DNA from: Apostichopus californicus
Lineage: Eukaryota > Echinodermata > Holothuroidea > Aspidochirotida > Stichopodidae
Reading direction: 5' to 3'
Assembly (NCBI GenBank): GCA_020650975.1
Contig: JAIPMN010000407.1
Coordinates: 9,112-37,571, forward strand
DNA length: 28,460 bases
A program made the position numbers and the translations under genes. Below, piece by piece: positions 12,855-21,410 of this stretch (positions are counted from its first letter, which is position 1; every line of letters begins with the position of its first letter). Under the pieces are notes generated by a model. It saw only the letters and a list, made by a program, of their open reading frames with translations, was not told the DNA's origin and ran no database searches.

Positions 12855-12915
12855 ACACAAGCCACAAGCATCATTATTGATCTATGTGAAAGAGATAAAT
12901 GTCATGAACAACTTC
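12855..12915. repeat. 61-bp direct repeat, left copy
   Basis: The segment from ACACAAGCC to GAACAACTTC recurs at 12989-13049 with six mismatches in 61 positions. The two copies flank the pyrimidine tract at 12916-12970. Confidence 0.9.
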
Positions 12916-12970
12916 CACCCTTCCCCCTCCCCCTGCCCCCTTCCCCCTCCCCCTCCCCCTCCCCCTCCCC
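12916..12970. repeat. CCCCCT-type microsatellite
   Basis: A near-pure C/T tract of CCCCCT and related units with one G interruption. The complementary strand is a run of G blocks that could form a G-quadruplex, and this strand could form an i-motif. Confidence 0.9.
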
Positions 12971-12988
12971 ACCTCTACAGCCCAGGAG

Positions 12989-13049
12989 ACACAAACCACT
13001 AGCATCATTATTGATTGATGTGATAGAGATAAACGTCATGAACAACTTC
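12989..13049. repeat. 61-bp direct repeat, right copy
   Basis: This is the second copy of the 12855-12915 segment, about 90 percent identical and offset by 134 bp. Together with the tract between them this looks like an old tandem duplication of a unit that contained a short C/T repeat. Confidence 0.9.
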
Positions 13050-13184
13050 TGTGTAGCCAAAAGCTTTCTGCTTCTTTCAATTTTTTGTTTGTTTGTTTAA
13101 CACTGCAAGGAAGTGATGTCATGTCTAAGAATTGACCATTTGATTTGGATGATAAATCTAGATAGAGGATGCAAGCTCTGTGCT

Positions 13185-13350
13185 GGGTGGTACAAACAGG
13201 CCTGGCAAGAGGGACGGTCCAGGAGGGCTTCAGCCCCTGGGACCGGGAGAATTAGGAGAATAATAAGGCAACATAAGGATTTCAAAAAAGGAGGCCCTGT
13301 GACCTACTTGTCCACAAGGTCTGACTTGGCCCTCCAAGAAGGCACTTGAT
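13185..13350. mobile_element. Possible repeat fragment, GC-rich
   Basis: A GC-rich patch containing GGGCTTCAGCCCCTGGGACC (13227-13246), unlike its surroundings and open in frames on both strands. The palindromic GGGCTTCAGCCC style is common in transposon-derived repeats. No ends or duplication were found. Confidence 0.25.
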
Positions 13351-14202
13351 ATGAATTACGAATTTCATTAACCTTTTTTTCAGACCTGTAGACAATTCAA
13401 GTGTTATAATATTCCTCTTGAGAATGGGTATGAACAAACACTGTACAGACACTGGACAGCATTCCACATGTGTGAACCCAAACTTTTGGGGGCCTGTGGT
13501 AGTTTGCTCTGTAACCAAATCTTTTTAAAGTTACATAATTATAATAATATCTCTAACATTCAAGGTTGTCTTTTCATTAATATTTACATGAATTATGAAT
13601 GATTTATGCCTAATATTGTCAATATCCTAATACCTGTTTGTCATATAGAAACTGAAACATTTAGATTTTTGTGGTCTGCCATCTCCATCATTTTTCCTTT
13701 TTTTTTATGTTGTTTGCATGGTTTGGTGACCCATATGAGCTCTCTCCCTGGTATGCAGTAATACCCATGGCATGCTGATATCTGTTGACTGTTGGGTTGA
13801 TTATGACTTTGAAAGTCTATCTAAGGATTACAGATTTTGCATAGACCTTTGTATAACTTTGATCTGAGTTAGTTTAAAAAATAAAAAAATAAAAAAATAG
13901 ACATTTTATTACAAAGAGAAGTCTCTATGCTGAGATGTTGCCATGGCAGTATTTGTGAGTGGGGACTATAGGTAAGCAGGTACCCATATCATTGTTAATG
14001 TATGTATCTTACTACATTCTTCTACCTACGGCTGACTGACCGACTGTTTGGTGGACACATATCACTTGGCTGGTTGGAAGACATTTCCTTCTTCTACATT
14101 CTCCTTATTGTTTTGATTTAAATAAACTGGTCGTCAATCACGGAATGACATCGTCTGCGAATCTAGTCTCACCCTCGGACTTTCTTCGTTCTCTTCTTAC
14201 AG

Positions 14203-14337
14203 GGAGTAATAACGCAGCCTGGTGGCAGCATGCATCTGGACTTGCCGGACTGACACCAAACCTCTTCGGCTCGACACTAGGGACCCTGGGACAGACCCAA
14301 GACGTTGCATCCTTTCAAAGCCTCCTGAAAGCAACTG
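14203..14337 (+). CDS. Coding exon 1 of the visible gene: Trp/Leu/Gly-containing segment
   Basis: The exon follows a strong pyrimidine tract ending in TTCTTACAG and ends at the donor GTAGGT. It starts and ends in phase 1 (135 nt). Translation begins SNNAAWWQHASGLAG and ends QSLLKAT plus a split Gly codon. The WWQH pair followed by a Leu/Gly/Thr-rich stretch looks like a short hydrophobic interaction segment in an otherwise disordered protein; no named domain is recognised. Codons and CpG content differ clearly from the AT-rich surroundings. The start is ambiguous: the same frame is open upstream to 14040 and reads sensibly (SPSDFLRSLLTG). Either an acceptor at 14165-14166 (exon from 14167, also phase 1) or an initiator ATG at 14145 could extend it. 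The downstream boundary joins the next exon in frame. Confidence 0.75.
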
Positions 14338-14440
14338 GTAGGTCATGGTGTATGAATAATACATGTCTCCACCTCAAGCTGAGAGACAGTCAAGCTGAAT
14401 CCAATGGAGTGGGCTTAGTTTCGCAGTACTTTGAGATGAA

Positions 14441-14505
14441 GGCAGGGGTTGGCAGGGGTGGCAGGGGAGGCAGGGGAGGCAGGGGAGGCAGGGGTGGCAG
14501 GGGAG
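14441..14505. repeat. 9-bp G-rich minisatellite (GGCAGGGGA/T)
   Basis: Seven or so copies of GGCAGGGGT or GGCAGGGGA, one with an extra T, begin about 100 bp after the donor at 14338. GGGG blocks spaced by five bases on the sense strand form a good G-quadruplex pattern in both DNA and pre-mRNA. It is read through by open frames on both strands, which are artefacts of the 9-bp unit. Confidence 0.9.
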
Positions 14506-14579
14506 AATGAGACATTGTATGAGATCAAAGTAATCCTTCAAGTCTATGTTATGTTTACCATAGCTGTGTAAACAGGTAC

Positions 14580-14760
14580 GGTGTCGCCACAGGTGGCAAT
14601 GTAACCGACAGTGAACATTGGTCTGATTCCTGTAACAACTTGCCCCCCCCCCTCCCACAATCTGAAGTCTTTGTTGAGGTGCCTAGCAACCATGGTAGTT
14701 GGCAAGGTGTTACCACTGACTACAATTCCACCAACACTGAAAATTGGTCTGATTCCCCCT
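14580..14760. repeat. Decayed 126-bp direct repeat
   Basis: ATTGGTCTGATTCC occurs at 14617 and 14743, each preceded by related sequence (GGTGTCGCCAC / GGTGTTACCAC and ACCGACAGTGAA / ACCAACACTGAA). This gives two diverged copies offset by 126 bp within the first intron. C runs and CATTCC-type short repeats follow. Confidence 0.5.
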
Positions 14761-16250
14761 CCCCTTCCCTTTCTCCTCGCAACAACTGCACTTTTGGGTG
14801 ACTGGTCCATTCCAGTGACCGGTCCATTCCACTGACCTGTTCATTCCTTTCTATGGCTCTCCTTCTTATTATACCGCCCAAAATGCCAAGCACCTAATAG
14901 AGAGTTTTGGAATTTGGATGACTGTTTACAAATGCATCTCTTCAGCAGGACTTTGAAATATGTATATAAAGCAGTGTACTAGTTACTTGCTGTAATAGAC
15001 CATGAATTGTGGCTTACTTAAATTTATTGTTGGTAACATAACCAGCCGCTTTTGTTGTTGGACATTTAAAAATTATATCCGTCATCTTTTTAGACATCTT
15101 TGTATCTTTTTCCCTTTTGTTTGTTTGGTATATCGAGATGCATTGTCAAAACCACCCCTGAAGTGGTGAAACTACAAAAAAAATGTTTTTATTGGTTCTG
15201 TCCATTCCTAACTGTTGATGATGAGTCACACAAGTCTCATGTAATATTAGGGGTTGTCTGTACCCTTTATAAGCCTCCTGTCACTGTATGCAACTATTTA
15301 ACACATATGTATTATTTTATCAGAATAAGGGGTTAGATTACCATCAACTTCAGCCTCTATGAGGTTCACGTGAAGGACTCTGCTCTTCTAGAAATGATTT
15401 CGGTTCTGACTTAATAATGCTAATAATAGTTATTACCTGTTAAGTTGCAATGATTCATCATCAGTTAGTAAGATATGAGAAATTTTTTTCATCATATGTC
15501 ATCCAAAATGTCTTGCAAAAACACTGTGGACATACTCAGCTGATGACCATGCAGTGCTTTAATACATGTCAAACTTGAGAATGTGATTTATTTACTGGTT
15601 TATAGAAAGTTCTTCTGATTAAACCACCAGTCCTTCTTTTATTCATATTTAGTTAACAGGAGCAAAGTTTAGTATAGGTATAGGAGTATAGGAGAAGTAT
15701 AGTGACCAATTGGGATTGTCACTGTTGGAATTCTACTGTACATTAAAATAATGAGCAAGTTTGCTTTCCTCATTGTAGGTCACACCCCCTCCCCTATTCC
15801 TTCCCCTCCCCGATTCAAGTTGATTATTGTCAACTGTCGAGCTGGCTTGAACATTTGCTTAATAGTTGAGTGATATTTGAACCTATGAAAACCACTTGCT
15901 GGGTCTCTATTCATCAGTGACCTTTACCCTTTGAGGAAGTTGCTTAACGAATAACGATGTCATATAGGTGTATAATTAATAAAAGAAAAAAAAATTATTC
16001 TACTGCTGCTTGTCAAGGTTTTAATTGTTGAGTTACTGGTGCTATGGAGTAGCTGTTATCTGACATGGTGAATTACTTTAAGTGTTTCCCATTCTATATT
16101 TTCATCTGTAGTTTCATCTGCTCCTTTCCAGGGATAACTTTAAATCGCAGTCTGCACATTCCCTGTAATTTTCTACGGTGACCTTATTCAAACCACTTTT
16201 TCTGGTGAATTGTACACCCAATTTTGTATCCTTTTTTTGATTATCTACAG

Positions 16251-16495
16251 GAAGGGGGCGTGGTAGGGGCAGAGGCCGTGGTCGCGGTCGTGGTAGAACT
16301 TCCGGTGGACCTAGAGGCTCTGGAAGAAGGGGTCGCCCAAGGCGGTCAGACTCTGTGATCATGTCAGGCCTACCTCGAGATCTTCCCACTCTTGGTTTCC
16401 ACCAAAACGGCTCCATCAGTGAAATGGTTAAGGCGGCATCCGCCATGCCTCTTGGATCTGCTAAGACCGCTGTGTCAGTCATAAAGGAGACTCCT
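16251..16495 (+). CDS. Coding exon 2: Arg-Gly repeat and AT-hook
   Basis: The acceptor TTATCTACAG and the donor CCT|GTGAGT are both close to consensus; the exon starts in phase 1 and ends in phase 0 (245 nt). It opens with six Arg-Gly pairs (RGRGRGRGRGRG), then a Gly/Ser/Arg spacer, then GSGRRGRPRR, an AT-hook with the GRP core and flanking basic residues that bind the minor groove of AT-rich DNA. The remainder, with SDSVIMSGLPRDLPTLGF and later SEMVKAASAMP, is a mixed Ser/Ala/Leu segment ending in VSVIKETP. Arg-Gly repeats are often arginine-methylated and bind RNA; here that is inference. The AT-hook is a clear visible motif, so nuclear location is likely. GC content is far above that of the flanking introns. 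Confidence 0.93.
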
Positions 16496-16705
16496 GTGAG
16501 TAAATGCACCACCCTATATGGCTCCCCCACCTATACTTTGCACCAGTACCCAAACCCCTTCCCCCACCCTTTGCATGAGTTGTGCCTCATCTGTGTCATC
16601 CCGCAAATGTAGCAAGTAGTGATCATGTTAATTTGCCTGCCAAGAAAATTGTTGTACTTTTAACTTTAAAGCAGTATACATTGCACTCTTTTTACCTATG
16701 TATCG

Positions 16706-16860
16706 AATGAATTGAATTTATATTTTAAACACAATGATTTCAAGTAATTTTTGGAAACTCATGAGGGGGGGGGGGGGTGGGGTCAAATGAATTGAATTTA
16801 TATTTTAAACACAATGATTTCAAGTAATTTTTGGAAACTCATGAGGGGGGGGGGTGGGGT
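16706..16860. repeat. 80-bp tandem duplication with G runs
   Basis: The segment starting AATGAATTGAATTTATATTT at 16706 is repeated from 16786. The 59 bases before the G run match perfectly; the G run is 13 long in the first copy and 10 in the second, each followed by TGGGGT. Near identity means a very recent duplication or an assembly artefact at the G run. It lies in the intron after exon 2. Confidence 0.95.
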
Positions 16861-18394
16861 TACAGACATATGATCATGAGATTTTGAACATGAGGAATGA
16901 TACTCTTCACATACCTTTAACATGAGTCCAAATGAGATCATATTATCTCATTTTCAGTTCACTGTGTTAAAAATTTGTGAATGTTGTCAAAAATTGTTGA
17001 TCACATGCAATCATGTTATAAACATGCTTGTGGTGTCAACAAAAACCAGTAGATGTCTTGAAAAAAAACCACAAAGTGTTTGCCAAAACTCAATATGCTG
17101 CTTTAAAGAGGTAGTGTGCAATCAGTTTGGCCCTTCAAAACATTGCTGATTATCTATATTTTTCTTTATTAATTTAAGATATATTTGTTGGGAAGCTGAA
17201 GTTTACATTGAGGTATTCAGCAATCGTAGCATGTCGTTATCATCTGTAGATACCCAGCTATTAATCTGCTGAGAGAACTTGCTTATATCTGGTCACCATG
17301 TTTGGCTAATATCAGATAGGCAAAACATTTCATGATGTACAATTGTGGAAAGTGTCACCTTTGCTGTTGCTGGATGGTAAATTTTTTCTACAATTCATTA
17401 TAACTTAGATTGGGATTAATACATGATAGGACATTTTCACTGTTTTTGTAACACGCAACCCCTTCCATACCCTTTCATTTTGTCACCCATTAGTAAATTG
17501 CTAAGAATATACAAACAAAAGTTTACCGTAAACTTCAAATATGTCCGGAGAGTCTTTTCAAAGCTTTGTATGACATTTTCCTGTTTTCTTTTAATAGTTG
17601 AGTATTTCAAACAAAATTGAAATATGTGCTCTTGTTTATTGGGAGAGAGGGACACAAATCTAATTTGTATTATTATATTTTAAGTTGCATGTGGTTTGTT
17701 TAATACATGAATCCCTGCATCCATATAGCTGTACTATTCGCTGTTAATATGTGATGTGATTTTAGTCCTGTATATGCTTAGAAAATTCAATTTCATTTCC
17801 TTTTTAATGCCACAAAAATGCTTGTTTTTTACCCCCCCCCCCTCCTACCCCTGCTTCCTTAAATATAGCAAATAAGAAGAATTCTCGTCTTTTTTTCGCA
17901 GTTTGTTTTTATTTTTCAGTTTTCTTGAAATTACAATTTTTTGTGGCCAATTCCACTTAATCAAGACATTGAAGCAACCACTTAAAAGGGTCATAGCTAG
18001 TTTCGTTGGCACTTTGTTGAAACTTTGGAATGAAAAGTGGGAAAGTGAATTTTAACATCAAACTTTGTAAACTAGTGGTTTTTGCTGTCACCTACTTTTT
18101 TTTTTTTCAAAGTACAGATTTTTTTAAATTTTTGAGCAAAATAAACATCTTTTCCAAGATATTGTTCCTATGAACCACTCTTCAGTGGTTCAAAGTTTCC
18201 AAAGAAGTTATCAATCTTATCACAGAGTAAATATGCTGAATTCCAAGTTTTTGCAAGTTAAATTTTATTTTCAAGAATGATATTTCAAAGGATGATTTTT
18301 CTCACAATTGTTCTGCTATGTGGTATATTGAGATTTGTTAGAATAGATACAAAAGGGTTCTTTGTGAACAGTCGCACATAAATGATGCGGTTCC

Positions 18395-18419
18395 TTGGAT
18401 GAACCAAAAGTTCATCCAA
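18395..18419. repeat. Perfect 10-bp inverted repeat with 5-base loop
   Basis: TTGGATGAAC, loop CAAAA, GTTCATCCAA. It would form a tight hairpin in DNA or in the pre-mRNA about 450 bp upstream of exon 3. No terminator or RNA gene is implied. Confidence 0.6.
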
Positions 18420-18868
18420 TGTGCCATTTTGGCCTATATTTCATATTGAACATAAAGACAAGGAACGGGCTAAAATAAAAGCCGGCAATTCGTTACTCTT
18501 CTTTCCTGCCTTGTTTCTAAAGTGGAACATTGTGACAAATTTGCCTTCTATAATATCTTACACCATAGATACTGCCAGTGTTATAGAATTAAACTTGAAT
18601 TTGACTTACCATCTTTCTAGGGGAAGGAGAAATAATAGGACTGACCACCCGGTTACAGGAACTTCTTTTGTTTCTAATAAAGTTACCCTGGTGGTTATGA
18701 TCCTCTCTTGCAATTTTAACTTCTCAAACTTTGAACATACGACGAAGATAACCTTAAAAAAGTCTTAGACGACGCTAGGGGCTTCTTCAACTTTGCAGTA
18801 GAGTTGTTTTTGAGACTGACGGAGAGAAAAGAGTGAGCATTTGTCCTTTTCTCTGTGCGTTCTTCTAG

Positions 18869-19120
18869 AAATCACATTCAACTCCTACAGATCTGTCGGC
18901 AGCCAGTGCCGACAGAGACTCACCATTGAACATGTCGTTGGGGTGCATAAAGCCGGGGACCCCTACCACTTCCTCAAAATCAAAAGACCCCAGCAGCGAC
19001 AGCGAGGTCAGTGCGCTGGAAGGGGAGGAACTTGACCTTTCCGAGGGTGACGTGAGCAGCAAATCGGCCACAAATTCTGAACCCGATTCTGACGATGAGG
19101 AATTGGCTAAAATAGCAGAG
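18869..19120 (+). CDS. Coding exon 3: Ser/Thr-Pro linker followed by acidic Ser-rich segment
   Basis: The exon starts after GTTCTTCTAG and ends at GAG|GTATGC; it is 252 nt, phase 0 at both ends (84 codons). It first gives a Ser/Thr/Pro-rich linker (KSHSTPTDLSAASADRDSP), a short stretch with CIKPGTPTTSSKSKD, then an acidic run with repeated Ser-Asp/Glu (SDSEVSALEGEELDLSEGD, then SEPDSDDEELAKIAE). The acidic serines match casein kinase 2 type sites (S-x-x-E/D). A second AG at 18889-18890 would shift the frame relative to exon 2, which ends in phase 0, so the 18869 start was chosen. As a symmetric exon it could be skipped without a frameshift. No folded domain is seen; it is probably a disordered linker ahead of the coiled coil. 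Confidence 0.9.
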
Positions 19121-21314
19121 GTATGCTACAGTGACCTGAAAGGGGAATTTCCCTTGTTTATAAGAAACTTCATGGGATACAAAAGAGGTGTTGGGAGTGT
19201 ACACCCTTCCTTTGGCCCCCCCCCCTTCCCCCCTGAAAATGACTGGATCTTTATGTTGTCTTCTATTGTTTTTAGTCCCATTCTGTTTAGAAGTTTTTAA
19301 CTTTTTATTATTGGAGATGAAACAGATCTCAAAGTTCACATCACGGTGAATTGAAAATTTGCCGATATTTCAATTGTGGTTTCTTGATCAATGTCTCTCT
19401 GTGAAACTGAAAGGTCAAAAAAAGTCTAAGTTATCATCAAACATTGCATTGTATTCAAGAAAAAGAAAAAGTGAGGAATTGGAAAAAAAAGTTTGTCTTA
19501 TTTTTGATCGTAGATTTTACTGACAGTTAGAAATTGATCATCAATGCTGCTCCCACTATTAATATTTAGATTTTAGATATCAAATCAACAAAGAGATTGC
19601 TGTATAGAACATTTCCCTATCAAAAGTACTCACAAACTAACAAAGATAATAATTTTCCCTCTCTTTTAAGAATTCATTTGATTTGAATTTGATTGCATCC
19701 AATCCCCTCATTCTTTCATTCTTCTTTGTAGACCTGTCCTTCACCCGTCAAAAGGATGAATTCCAAAAGCATAAATTGTTATTCTCATCTTACATTCTGC
19801 TGTATTAAAAAGGACAAACAATTTTTTACTAAGTTACCAATTTGTTATGAAACAGACTTGATTTGACCCAGTGATCATGTTAAAGGGGAATATGTTCGTC
19901 TTGTTTACACTTGACTTTTTTTTTCTCTGTTATATAAGTTTTTTCGCCTGTGAAGTATTAAAGGCCCATTCCAGTTTACTTTCAACACACTAGCCGCAGC
20001 CTGCCATGCCAGTTCAGTCCCACCACAGTATTTACCCTTCCTGTGTATGTTAGTGTTTATATATGTATGTCTGTTTGTCTGTTGCTGGTATTTGCCTGCC
20101 CTGCCCAAAACAAAGCAATCTTTTGTTCTTTGAAAGTTTTGTTGTGCTGTATTGATCATATGTTCCTCATGCCCTTTTGCTAAGTTTTGTTTTATTTATT
20201 TATTTTAATTATCTTTTTTGTTTATAAGTTAAAAGTTTCGTCTACATACCAACGTGCTCATCCAATCAAAGAAATGTTTGTCCTTGCTTGAATATTTGTC
20301 GATTGTGGTTAATAACTTTATACTTCTTAGATAATGTGCCTTTAATATCCTTGTCTCAGAGAGAAAATGGTAGAAAGTAACAAAAATTGAAGAATCTTTA
20401 AAGTTTTTTGTTTTGTTTTTTGGTGATACCCATACAAAGGGATTAATTAAACCTGTACATGGAAATGTTATCTGATATGTTAATTCAACAAATTAAGACC
20501 AGAAATGCTGAAATCAGACAAATATTTCAAAGGTTTGACAGTGAAAAGATCTGTGAGACATTAACTTTCTGGTGTGTTGGGTTTTACTGTCTAATTTGCA
20601 TAATTAGAGCAGCCATTTATGGTTTCAACCCAACAGCTGCATTAATTAAAAGACCAAAATAGGAAGAAACCTCAGACGTGAGGATAACATTGCAGCGTTA
20701 CTCTGAAATTTAAATTTCACCCAAAAAGTACAGCTCACCTGAGACCGTAGTTCGACTGGTATCACTTGTCTAGCCAACACTCATTCATGTAATGTACACA
20801 CTGGTGAAAAGTTTTGGACTCTTTTGTATTTGAGACCTATTACAATAAATATCTAAAATTTTATGGATCATGTTTTTGAAGATTTGATTTTTGATTAATC
20901 AAATGATATAACATTTTACCAGCTCAAATCTTAAATTGTTTTTTCAATGATAGATGTTTCATTGTAGACACACCCCTTCTATCATTTCCTGTGGATAACT
21001 TAACTTCAGAGAAACAATGTCACATGGTTATTGTATCGTTTGTCGGTCATCAATAGAATTTTATCCTGATTAGAATTTAGAATTAGGAACTGGGCAACCT
21101 TTCTCTCTCTCTATTGCCTTCCTCTCCCTGGAGGTAATTACAAAACTAAGTTGAAGCTAGCAGGACACTGCAGCTCATGATTATGCAATCAGTAAGGTTT
21201 ACAAAGAATGTTCTCTGTGGCCGTATCTATCAAATTGTTTTGCCAAAAATCAAAGGGTTATCTTTAACTCAAGTTTCATGATCTGCCTCTTCTTCATCTT
21301 TGGTGCTCCCTTAG
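19121..21314 (+). other. Intron 3 (2194 bp)
   Basis: Donor GTATGC, acceptor CCTTAG preceded by a long pyrimidine stretch. A 10-base C run lies at 19216-19225. Nothing else is recognised. Confidence 0.8.
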
Positions 21315-21410
21315 ACAAAGAAGAACTTGGAAGCAAAACAGCTTGAGCTTCTCCGGCAGACTGATAAGCTACGAGAGGAACAGAGGGAGGCCCTAGAGAG
21401 AAAACAGAAG
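21315..21410 (+). CDS. Coding exon 4: first half of coiled coil
   Basis: A pyrimidine-rich tract ending in CTCCCTTAG precedes the exon and AAG|GTGAGA follows it. It has 96 nt, 32 codons, phase 0 at both ends. The peptide runs TKKNLEAKQLELLRQTDKL, then REEQREALERKQK: highly charged, helix-forming, with leucines spaced as in a coiled coil (for example L5, L10, L13, L19, L27). Together with exon 6 it forms the main coiled-coil region, likely a dimerisation or partner-binding surface. It joins the acidic end of exon 3 (ELAKIAE) without a frame change. Exon identity is supported by composition, borders and phase; the coiled-coil call is by eye. Confidence 0.92.

Larger units (their letters stand above)
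14338..16250 (+). other. Intron 1 (1913 bp)
   Basis: Donor GTAGGT, acceptor CTACAG. It contains the 9-bp G-rich minisatellite, the decayed 126-bp repeat, a 10-base C run (14643-14652) and a TATAGG-rich patch (15671-15700). No second gene is seen on either strand. Confidence 0.75.
16496..18868 (+). other. Intron 2 (2373 bp)
   Basis: Donor GTGAGT, acceptor TTCTAG. It contains the 80-bp duplication, an 11-base C run (17832-17842) and the 10-bp hairpin. A 115-codon frame at 18421-18768 lacks an ATG and has noncoding composition. Confidence 0.8.

Noticed and set aside
12846..13100. 84-codon frame with a Pro/Ser repeat
   Set aside because: The Pro/Ser part is only the CCCCCT microsatellite read in frame, and the flanking parts are the noncoding 61-bp repeats.
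14374..14810. Two minus-strand frames of 88-94 codons in intron 1
   Set aside because: They are generated by the G-rich 9-bp minisatellite and the 126-bp repeat; their composition is Cys/Pro or Gly low complexity.
18421..18768. 115-codon plus-strand frame
   Set aside because: No ATG at its start, AT-rich noncoding composition, and it lies inside a well-defined intron.
18889..18890. Alternative acceptor AG for exon 3
   Set aside because: It would enter in phase 1 whereas exon 2 ends in phase 0; the AG at 18867-18868 fits.
20740..20790. Possible tRNA B-box-like TAGTTCGACTGG
   Set aside because: No A-box at the right spacing and no cloverleaf could be drawn.
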